A DNA stretch of 64,000 bases, from the NCBI RefSeq assembly GCF_001428405.1, contig NZ_LMSL01000041.1:641087-705086 (forward strand). Direction: 5' to 3'. Of the stretch, positions 56,989 to 64,000 are shown in pieces. The notes under the pieces are model-generated. The model did no database searches. It saw only the letters and a list, made by a program, of their open reading frames with translations, and had not been told where the DNA came from. This stretch comes from Frateuria sp. Soil773. GTDB lineage: Bacteria > Pseudomonadota > Gammaproteobacteria > Xanthomonadales > Rhodanobacteraceae. The position numbers and the translations under genes were made by a program. Within the stretch, counting starts at the first letter, position 1. The number at the start of each line of letters is the position of its first letter.

Positions 56989-58226
56989 GCCGCCACCGCC
57001 TCGCGCTCGCGCGGCGCCACCGCGGCGTTTGCGTCGGGCACGGCCAGCGCCGGCATGCGCGTGGCCATGTGGCGCGCGTCCAGCGCGCGGTTGATCTCGA
57101 AAGTCGCGCGCAGCAGCACGCCGGCCATCGCGCAGGTCAGCAGCACCGAGGAGCCGCCGGAGCTGATCAGCGGCAGGGTCAGGCCCTTGGTCGGCAAGGC
57201 GCCGAGGTTCACCCCGATCGACACCATCGCCTGCAGGCCGAGCATCAGCGACAGGCCGAACGCGACGTAGCCGGCGAAGCGCTGGCCCACTTCCACGCCC
57301 TTCAGGCCGAGGTACAGGCCGCGCCCCACCGCCAGCGCGAACAGGCCGACCACCAGCAGGATGCCGGCCAGGCCGAGTTCCTCGCCGATCACCGCCAGGA
57401 TGAAGTCGGTGTGCGCCTCCGGCAGGTAGGACAGCTTGAGCACGCTGGAACCCAGCCCCACGCCGGTCCATTCGCCGCGGCCGATCGCCATCAGCGACTG
57501 GGTGAGCTGGAAGCCGTCGTTGAACGGGTCCTTCCACGGGTCCATGAACGAGGTCAGCCGCTTCATGCGGTAGCTCTCGCTGGTCGCCGCGATCACCAGC
57601 GCCGGCATCAGCGGCAGGCCCATCAGGAACAGGAACACCGGCCGCGCGCCGCCCAGCCAGACCATCGCGATGGTCACCGCGATCACCAGCATGGCCGAGC
57701 CGAAGTCCGGCTGCAGCAGCAGCAGGCCGACGATGCCGCCGGCGACGATCAGCGGCTTGATCAGGCCCAGGAAGCGCGTCTCGATGCTCTCGCGGTGGCG
57801 CACCAGATAGCTGGCCATGTACACCACGAGGATCAGCTTCACCGCCTCCACCGGCTGGAAGCTCAGCGCGATCAGGTTGAGCCAGCGCCGCGCGCCGTTG
57901 ATGCGCATGCCCAGGTGCGGCACGAACACCGCCAGCAGCAGGATGAAGGCCGCCAGCAGCAGCAGGAACGCATGCTTTTCGAACAGCTTCAGCTCGGTGC
58001 GCATCGCCATGCCGGCGAGCACCAGGCCCATGCCCAGGTAGAAGACGTGCTTCTTGAGATAGTAGAACGCGCCGATGTGCTGGCTGTCCGCCACCGCGAT
58101 CGAGCTGGATGCCACCATCACCACGCCGATGCTGGCCAGCCCGACCAGGGCGACCAGCAGCGGCAGGTCGAAGCTGCCGCGCGGCCCCTGCCGCTTCACC
58201 GCCTGCGATGTGCCGAAGCCGAACAT
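56985..58226 (-). CDS. ftsW: Lipid II polymerase / division SEDS protein FtsW
   Basis: 413 residues with about ten membrane helices. SEDS motifs include the segment RRWLNLIALSFQPVEAVKLILVVYMASYL, LLLLQPDFGSAMLV, SFMDPWKDPFNDGFQLTQSLMAIGRGEWTGVGLGSSVLKLSYLPEAHTDFILAVIGEELG and GLTLPLISSGGSSVL. It polymerizes lipid II at the septum with FtsI. It follows mraY with a 1-nt overlap (TGATG); murD, usually found here, is absent. Confidence 0.96.
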   Translation of the reverse strand: MFGFGTSQAVKRQGPRGSFDLPLLVALVGLASIGVVMVASSSIAVADSQHIGAFYYLKKHVFYLGMGLVLAGMAMRTELKLFEKHAFLLLLAAFILLLAVFVPHLGMRINGARRWLNLIALSFQPVEAVKLILVVYMASYLVRHRESIETRFLGLIKPLIVAGGIVGLLLLQPDFGSAMLVIAVTIAMVWLGGARPVFLFLMGLPLMPALVIAATSESYRMKRLTSFMDPWKDPFNDGFQLTQSLMAIGRGEWTGVGLGSSVLKLSYLPEAHTDFILAVIGEELGLAGILLVVGLFALAVGRGLYLGLKGVEVGQRFAGYVAFGLSLMLGLQAMVSIGVNLGALPTKGLTLPLISSGGSSVLLTCAMAGVLLRATFEINRALDARHMATRMPALAVPDANAAVAPREREAVAA

Positions 58227-59308
58227 CAGCGCACCTTCAACGTGGCGAGGCCGACCAGCACCAGCACGACGCTGATGATCCAGAAGCGCACGATCACCCG
58301 CGGCTCCGGCCAGCCTTTCAGCTCGAAGTGGTGGTGGATCGGCGCCATCCGGAACACGCGCTTGCCGGTGAGCTTGAAGCTGGCGACCTGGATCATCACC
58401 GAGGCGGTTTCCATCACGAACACGCCGCCCATCACCAGCAGCACGATTTCCTGACGCACGATCACCGCGATCGCGGCCAGCGCGGCGCCGATCGCCAGCG
58501 CGCCGACGTCGCCCATGAACACCTGCGCCGGATAGGTGTTGAACCACAGGAAGCCGAGCCCGGCGCCGGACAGCGCACCGCAGACGATCGCCAGCTCGCC
58601 CGCACCGGGGATCGAGGGGATGCCCAGGTACTCGGAGAACACCTTGTTGCCGGCCAGGTAGGCGAACACGCCCAGCGCGCCGGACACCAGCACGGTCGGC
58701 ATGATCGCCAGGCCGTCCAGGCCGTCGGTGAGGTTCACCGCGTTGGAGAAGCCCACGATCATGAAGTAGGCCACCACCACGAACAGCAGCCCCAGCGGCA
58801 ACGCCACCTGCTTGAACAGCGGCACGTACAGCGCCGTCTCGGCCGGCAGCGCGGCGGTGTGGAACAGGAACCACGCCGCGGCCAGCCCGAACACCGACTG
58901 CCAGAAATACTTCCAGCGCGAGGCCAGCCCGCGGCTGTCCTTCAGCACCAGCTTCTTGTAGTCGTCGTAGAAGCCGATCGCGCCGAAACTCACCAGCACG
59001 GCCAGCACGATCCACACGTAGCGGTTGTGCAGGTCGGCCCAGAGCAGCGAGGCGATCGCCACCGACAGCAGGATCATCACGCCGCCCATGGTCGGCGTGC
59101 CGGCCTTGGACAGGTGCGACTGCGGGCCGTCCTTGCGCACCACCTGGCCGGCCTTCAGCGCGGCCAGCTTGCGGATCAGCCATGGGCCGAACAGCAGCGA
59201 CATCGCCAGCGCGGTGAGCGCGGCCATGATCGTGCGGAAGGTGATGTACTGGAACAGGTGCAGCGCGGTGAAGTGCCGTGCCATCCAGTCCGCCAGCTCA
59301 AGCAGCAT
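58226..59308 (-). CDS. mraY: Phospho-N-acetylmuramoyl-pentapeptide transferase MraY
   Basis: 360 residues, ten membrane helices. It has the motifs [74 protein letters not shown] and [15 protein letters not shown]. It makes lipid I from UDP-MurNAc-pentapeptide and undecaprenyl phosphate. The start ATG lies 11 nt inside the end of murF. Confidence 0.98.
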   Translation of the reverse strand: MLLELADWMARHFTALHLFQYITFRTIMAALTALAMSLLFGPWLIRKLAALKAGQVVRKDGPQSHLSKAGTPTMGGVMILLSVAIASLLWADLHNRYVWIVLAVLVSFGAIGFYDDYKKLVLKDSRGLASRWKYFWQSVFGLAAAWFLFHTAALPAETALYVPLFKQVALPLGLLFVVVAYFMIVGFSNAVNLTDGLDGLAIMPTVLVSGALGVFAYLAGNKVFSEYLGIPSIPGAGELAIVCGALSGAGLGFLWFNTYPAQVFMGDVGALAIGAALAAIAVIVRQEIVLLVMGGVFVMETASVMIQVASFKLTGKRVFRMAPIHHHFELKGWPEPRVIVRFWIISVVLVLVGLATLKVR

Positions 59309-60665
59309 CGGATGCGCCCTCCCCTTGCCGGTGATCCCCCAATGCCGCCACGACCTGCTCCATGCCGGCCGAACGTGAACCCTTGACCAGGCAGGTGACC
59401 CCGCCGTGCAGTTGCCGCTTGAGCGACGCGACCAGCGACGCCTTGTCCGCGTGGTGCTCGCCGCCGGCGCCGAACGCCTCGACGGCGGCCGCGCCCAGCG
59501 GGCCCACCGCGAACAGCCGCTGGATGCCGTGCGCCTGCGCGTAGCGTCCGATCCCCGCATGCAGCTCGCGCGCGTTCTGGCCCAGCTCGGCCATGTCGCC
59601 CAGCACCAGCCAGCGCTCGCCGCCGGCCAGCGCCAGCGTGTCGATCGCCGCGTTCACCGAACCGGGGTTGGCGTTGTAGCTGTCGTCGATCAGCACCGCG
59701 CCGCCGGCCAGCGTCTCGCTGCGCAGCCGCCCGGCCACGCCGGGCACCTGCTCGAGCCCCTCGACGATGGTCGCCAGCGGCACGTCCAGCGCCAGCGCGA
59801 TCGCGGTCGCCGCCAGCGCGTTGGCGACGTTGTGGCGGCCCGCCAGCGGCAGCTCCACCTCGGCCTCGCCGGCCGGCGTGCAAAGCACGAAGCGCGAGCC
59901 GTCCACGCGCTGCTCGAGGATCCGGGCGCCGACCTCCGCCCCGCGCCCGAGGCCGAAGCGCAGCAGCCGCCGCGACCCGGCCAGTCCGGTGAAGAAGCGC
60001 GCGAACGCGTCGTCCGCATTGATGATCGCCACGCCGTCCGCGGGCAGCGCCTGGTACAGCGCGCCCTTGGTCTCGGCCACGCCTTCCAGGCTGCCCATCC
60101 GCTCAAGATGCGCCGAGGCGATGGTGTTGACGAGGCCGATATCGGGCCGCGCGATGGCCGCCAGATAGGCGATGTCGCCCGGCTTGCCGGCGCCCATCTC
60201 CAGCACGGCGAACTGGGTGTCGGCCGGCATCGCCAGCAGGGTCAGCGGCAGCCCCAGCTCGTTGTTGTAGTTGCCGGCATTGACGTGGGTGCGGCCGTGC
60301 CGCGACAGGATCGACGCGGCCAGCGTCTTCACCGTGGTCTTGCCGTTGGAGCCGGTGATGCCGATCACCCGCACGTCGCCCTGCGCGCGCACCGCGCTGG
60401 CCAGGTCGCCGAGCGCGAGCTGGGTGTCGTTCACCAGCACCTGCGCCAGCGGCGTGTCCATCCGGCGCGTCACCAGCGCGGCCGCCGCGCCGCGCGCCGC
60501 GGCATCGGCCAGGTAGTCGTGGCCGTCCACGCGGTCGCCGCGGATCGCCACGAACAGATCGCCGGGCTGCAGCTTGCGCGTGTCGATCGCCACGCCGCCG
60601 ATCGCCGTGTCGGCGCCGAGCAGCCGGCCGCGGGTCCACAGCGCGATCTCCGCCAGCCGCATCAT
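59298..60665 (-). CDS. murF: UDP-MurNAc-tripeptide--D-alanyl-D-alanine ligase MurF
   Basis: 455 residues. It shows [25 protein letters not shown], the ATP-binding [55 protein letters not shown] and the late [18 protein letters not shown]. It attaches the D-Ala-D-Ala made by the Ddl product. The start is the first of two ATGs, overlapping the murE stop (ATGA). Confidence 0.97.
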   Translation of the reverse strand: MMRLAEIALWTRGRLLGADTAIGGVAIDTRKLQPGDLFVAIRGDRVDGHDYLADAAARGAAAALVTRRMDTPLAQVLVNDTQLALGDLASAVRAQGDVRVIGITGSNGKTTVKTLAASILSRHGRTHVNAGNYNNELGLPLTLLAMPADTQFAVLEMGAGKPGDIAYLAAIARPDIGLVNTIASAHLERMGSLEGVAETKGALYQALPADGVAIINADDAFARFFTGLAGSRRLLRFGLGRGAEVGARILEQRVDGSRFVLCTPAGEAEVELPLAGRHNVANALAATAIALALDVPLATIVEGLEQVPGVAGRLRSETLAGGAVLIDDSYNANPGSVNAAIDTLALAGGERWLVLGDMAELGQNARELHAGIGRYAQAHGIQRLFAVGPLGAAAVEAFGAGGEHHADKASLVASLKRQLHGGVTCLVKGSRSAGMEQVVAALGDHRQGEGASDAA

Positions 60666-62176
60666 GCGCAACGCTCCCGGCGCAGGTGCGCCAGCGCGTC
60701 GGCCGCGACCGCCATGTCGTCGAAGGCGCGCTTGCCGGCGGCGCCTTCCTGATAGGTTTCGTGCCCCTTGCCGGCGATCAGCACCACGTCGCCGGTCCGC
60801 GCGGAGTGCAGCGCCAGGCCGATGGCGGCGGCGCGGTCGCGCTCCACGCGCATCGCCGCGGGCCGCTGCAGCCCGGCCACGATCTGCGCCACGATGGCGT
60901 CGCCGTCTTCGCCGCGCGGATTGTCGTCGGTGACGATCGCCTCGTCGGCCAGCCGCTCGGCGATCGCGCCCATCAGCGGGCGCTTGCCGGCGTCGCGCTC
61001 GCCGCCGCAGCCGAACACGCAGATCAGCTGCCCGGCGCAGTGCGCGCGCACGGCGGCGAGCGCCTGCTCCAGCGCGTCCGGCGTATGCGCGTAGTCGACC
61101 ACCACCAGCGGCGCGCCGTCCACGCCACCCAGGCGGCTCATGCGGCCGTTCACCGGCTGCAGGGCTTCGAGCGCCCCGGCGAGGCGCTCGAACGGCTCGC
61201 CCAAGGCACCCAGGCAGGCGGCCACGGCGAGCAGGTTGTCCACGTTGAAGCGCCCGAGCAGGGCGCTGTGGATCCGCCGCGAGCCCCACGGCGTGCGCAG
61301 GTCGAACGCCAGGCCCTCGGAGGAGGTGGCGATCGCGCCGGCGGCGAGGTCGGCGGCGGGATCGCCCGCCGCGCTGAAGCGCAGGCCCCGCACGCCGGCG
61401 GCGAGCCGGGTCGCCAGCTCGCGCCCGAAGGCGTCGTCGGCGTTCAGCGCCGCCGCCTTCAGGCCCGGCCAGGCGAACAGCCTGGCCTTGGCTTCGCCGT
61501 AGGCCTGCATGCTGCCGTGGTAGTCCAGGTGGTCGCGGGTGAGGTTGGTGAACGCCGCCACCTCGAAATCCACCGCGCCCACGCGCCCCTGCTCCAGCGC
61601 GTGCGAGGAGACTTCCATCGCCACGTGGCTGGCGCCGGCGTCGCGGAACCCGGCCAGCAGGCGCTGTACGTTGATCGCGTCCGGCGTGGTGCGCTCGCCC
61701 TCGTGCAACCGGCCGTGCAGGCCGGCGCCCAGGGTGCCGATGGTGGCGGCGCGGTGCCCCAGGTGTTCCAGCGCCTGGGCCAGCATCTGCACCGTCGAGG
61801 TCTTGCCGTTGGTGCCGGTGACGCCGAGCACGCGCAATGCGCGCGAGGGACGATCGTAGAAACGCGCGGCGATCTCGCCGACCAGCGCGTGCAGGTTCGC
61901 GATCCACAGCACCGGGACATTCAGCGCGACATCGGCCGGCACGACGTCGCCGGCCGCCTCGGCCAGCACCACCCGCGCGCCGCGCGCCACCGCACCGGCC
62001 GCGTGCGCGATGCCGTGCTCGCGCGTGCCCTCGAGCGCGAAGAAGGCGTCACCCGGGCGCACCTGGCGCGAATCCAGCGCCAGGCCCGACACCTCCAGCG
62101 CCATGACGGCGGCCTCGCCGGACCCGGCGGGCACGGCGAGGCCGGACAGCAGTTCGTGCAGGGGACGCGGCGTCAT
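60662..62176 (-). CDS. murE: UDP-MurNAc-L-Ala-D-Glu--2,6-diaminopimelate ligase MurE
   Basis: 504 residues. It has LDSRQVRPGDAFFALEG, the ATP motif GVTGTNGKTSTVQMLAQAL, AMEVSSHALEQGRVGAVDFEVAAFTNLTRDHLDYHG and VVDYAHTPDALEQAL. The motif DDNPRGEDG contains DNPR, which marks use of meso-diaminopimelate, so the peptidoglycan is of the Gram-negative type. The start overlaps the ftsI stop (ATGA). Confidence 0.97.
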   Translation of the reverse strand: MTPRPLHELLSGLAVPAGSGEAAVMALEVSGLALDSRQVRPGDAFFALEGTREHGIAHAAGAVARGARVVLAEAAGDVVPADVALNVPVLWIANLHALVGEIAARFYDRPSRALRVLGVTGTNGKTSTVQMLAQALEHLGHRAATIGTLGAGLHGRLHEGERTTPDAINVQRLLAGFRDAGASHVAMEVSSHALEQGRVGAVDFEVAAFTNLTRDHLDYHGSMQAYGEAKARLFAWPGLKAAALNADDAFGRELATRLAAGVRGLRFSAAGDPAADLAAGAIATSSEGLAFDLRTPWGSRRIHSALLGRFNVDNLLAVAACLGALGEPFERLAGALEALQPVNGRMSRLGGVDGAPLVVVDYAHTPDALEQALAAVRAHCAGQLICVFGCGGERDAGKRPLMGAIAERLADEAIVTDDNPRGEDGDAIVAQIVAGLQRPAAMRVERDRAAAIGLALHSARTGDVVLIAGKGHETYQEGAAGKRAFDDMAVAADALAHLRRERCA

Positions 62177-63990
62177 GGCGTGGCGTCCTCGATCGGCTCG
62201 TTGTCCACCGACATGTCGTCCGGCGGCTTGTTGCCCACCAGCCCGTTCGGGCTCTGCAGCGGGCCGCCCGCGTACCAGCGGCCGATGTTGTCCGGCGGCA
62301 CGTCGAGCAGGCGCAGCGCGCCCTCCATCACCCGGGCGAACACCGGGCCGGACACCATGCCGCCGTAGTAGCTGCGCTTCTTCGGGTCGTCGATGATCAC
62401 CACCCCGACCAGGCGCGGGTCGCTGGCCGGCACCATGCCGGCGAAGGCGGCGGTGTAGTTGTTCTTGGAGTAGCCGCCGGCCGAGGCCTTGTGCGCGGTG
62501 CCGGTCTTGCCGGCGACGATGTAGTTGGCGATCTGCGCGGTGGTGGCGGTGCCGCCCGGCGCGGTCACCGTCTCCATCATCTTCACCACCTGGGCCGCGA
62601 TCTGCGGCGTCACGATCGCCTTGGGCTCGCTGTCGGCGCCCTTGATGAAGGTGGGCGTGTGCATCACGCCGCCGTCGGCGAGCGTGGCGTACGCGTTGGC
62701 CAGTTGCAGCGGCGTCACGTTCAGGCCGTAGCCGTAGCCCATGATCGCCTTCTCCAGCGGGCGCCAGTCGCGCCCCACCCGCAGCAGGCCGGCCGACTCG
62801 CCGGGAAAGCCGCTGTTGGTGCTGTTGCCGAAGCCGAACGCGCGGTAGGTGTCGTACATCAGCGGCGTGTCGAGCTGCATGGCGATGTGCGCCGCGCCGA
62901 CGTTGCTGGACTTGGTGATCACGCCGGTAGGCGTCAGCACGCCCCAGTTGTGCGTGTCGTGGATGTCGTGGCCCTGGAAGAACCAGTGGCCGCCGCCGGT
63001 GTCGATCAGCGGGCTGGTCGGGGTGAACTTGCCGCTGGACAGCGCCGCCGTCATCAGGATCGGCTTGATCGTGGAGCCCGGCTCCAGCAGGTCGGTCATC
63101 GCGCGGTTGCGCCGCTGCGACGGCACGCTGCCGCGCACCGCGTTCGGGTTGTAGGTGGGCAGGTTGGCCATCGCCAGCACCTCGCCGGTCTTCGCGTCGA
63201 GGATCACCACCGAGCCCGACTCGGCCTCGAACTGGACCAGCGCGTTCTTCAGCTCGTTGTAGGCGAGGAACTGGATGCGCCGGTCGATGCTCAGCGTGAG
63301 GTTCTTGCCCGGCTTGGGCTCGCGCACCTGCTCGACGTCCTCCACCACGTGGCCCATGCGGTCGCGGATCACCCGCTTCGCGCCCGGCTTGCCGGCGAGC
63401 CAGTCGTCGTAGGCCAGCTCCAGCCCTTCCTGGCCGTGGTCGTCGATGTTGGTGAAGCCGAGCACGTGCGCGGTCACCTCGCCCGACGGGTAGTAGCGGC
63501 GGTACTCGCGCTGGCTGTTGACGCCGGGGATGCCCAGGTCGAGCACGGCCTGCGCCGCCTCCGGCGGCATCTGCCGGCGCAGGTAGACGAACTCGCGGTC
63601 GGCGCGCTGGGCCAGCCGGTCCTTCAGCTCCGCCGCGTCCACGCCCAGCGACTTGGCCAGCGCCGGGATGCGGTCGTCGTTCTCCAGCACCTCGGCCGGA
63701 TTGGCCCAGATCGACATCATCGGCGTGGACACCGCCAGCGGCTCGCCGTTGCGGTCGAAGATGGTGCCGCGCGACACCGCGATCGGCATCACGCGCAGGA
63801 AGCGCGCATCGCCCTGGTCCTGGTAGAACTGCTTGCGCACCACCTGCAGGTCGAACGCGCGCGCCACCAGCCCAAGCGAGGCGAGGCTCAGCACGCCGAC
63901 CACCACCACCATGCGCCTGCGCGTGCTGGGGCCGGCGCCGCGACGGCGGCCGCTGGCGGACGATGCGGCGGTACGGTTGCGCCAGCTCAT
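62173..63990 (-). CDS. ftsI: Septal peptidoglycan transpeptidase FtsI (PBP3)
   Basis: 605 residues. One N-terminal membrane helix (MVVVVGVLSLASLGLVARAF) is followed by a dimerization module (SRGTIFDRNGEPLAVSTP) and a transpeptidase domain with the active serine S306 in EPGSTIKP, the SSN triad in TKSSNVGAAHI, and KTGT in YIVAGKTGTAHKASAGGY. It cross-links septal peptidoglycan with FtsW. It is complete; its ATG is 10 nt from the window's right edge, where ftsL would be expected next. Confidence 0.97.
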   Translation of the reverse strand: MSWRNRTAASSASGRRRGAGPSTRRRMVVVVGVLSLASLGLVARAFDLQVVRKQFYQDQGDARFLRVMPIAVSRGTIFDRNGEPLAVSTPMMSIWANPAEVLENDDRIPALAKSLGVDAAELKDRLAQRADREFVYLRRQMPPEAAQAVLDLGIPGVNSQREYRRYYPSGEVTAHVLGFTNIDDHGQEGLELAYDDWLAGKPGAKRVIRDRMGHVVEDVEQVREPKPGKNLTLSIDRRIQFLAYNELKNALVQFEAESGSVVILDAKTGEVLAMANLPTYNPNAVRGSVPSQRRNRAMTDLLEPGSTIKPILMTAALSSGKFTPTSPLIDTGGGHWFFQGHDIHDTHNWGVLTPTGVITKSSNVGAAHIAMQLDTPLMYDTYRAFGFGNSTNSGFPGESAGLLRVGRDWRPLEKAIMGYGYGLNVTPLQLANAYATLADGGVMHTPTFIKGADSEPKAIVTPQIAAQVVKMMETVTAPGGTATTAQIANYIVAGKTGTAHKASAGGYSKNNYTAAFAGMVPASDPRLVGVVIIDDPKKRSYYGGMVSGPVFARVMEGALRLLDVPPDNIGRWYAGGPLQSPNGLVGNKPPDDMSVDNEPIEDATP

Positions 63991-64000
63991 CGGCGCGCCA

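Overview
The window is a dense, GC-rich chromosomal segment from a gammaproteobacterium. Gene content and synteny point to the order Xanthomonadales (Lysobacterales), most likely the Rhodanobacteraceae side. Supporting signs are the lptD-surA-pdxA-rsmA-apaG-apaH block, a dcw cluster without murD, a DUF721 (dciA) gene between lpxC and secA, and dispersed GTCATCCCGGCGAAGGCCGG-type repeats. No rRNA, tRNA, phage, insertion sequence or CRISPR array was seen. The assignment rests on reading alone, without a database search.

Layout. (1) 1-8970, plus strand: the end of a thiazoline siderophore cluster of pyochelin/yersiniabactin type. It holds the tail of one NRPS, a complete NRPS (docking, cyclization, adenylation with inserted methyltransferase, carrier, thioesterase), two different reductases and a type II thioesterase. 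Five genes are joined by 4-nt overlaps. (2) 9103-18603, minus strand: a high-affinity K+ system kdpFABCDE, with a TorF-type putative porin and a 76-residue ORF between kdpB and kdpC, and a second 30-residue membrane peptide ahead of kdpF. (3) 18735-22400: a DedA-rhodanese fusion, an MFS transporter and the polyprenyl diphosphate synthase ispB. (4) 22650-30468, plus: three exported mannosidases (GH2, GH125, GH92) that together fit dismantling of high-mannose N-glycans, with a repeat-filled 1.1-kb gap inside. (5) 30559-36270: a dienelactone hydrolase, two overlapping ubiquinone hydroxylases, a BtuM-like B12 transporter next to a cob(I)alamin adenosyltransferase, and a histone-deacetylase-fold protein. 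(6) 36432-43482, plus: lptD, surA, pdxA, rsmA, apaG, apaH; then a small cupin. (7) 44070-63990, minus: secA, an M23 peptidase, (divergent dciA), lpxC, ftsZ, ftsA, ftsQ, ddl, murC, murG, ftsW, mraY, murF, murE, ftsI.

How the genes work together. The siderophore genes form one assembly line whose final module loads cysteine, cyclizes, methylates and releases. The Kdp genes form a K+ pump with its sensor and regulator, and a tandem repeat in front of the operon looks like the regulator's binding site. The right 20 kb is the peptidoglycan and division gene cluster, with nearly every gene overlapping the next; the D-glutamate ligase murD expected between mraY and ftsW is absent. The most unusual items are the cysteine nucleophile in the NRPS thioesterase, the paired reductases, the porin inside the kdp operon, the extra KdpF-like peptide, and heptanucleotide repeats that have extended the coding ends of ddl and murG.
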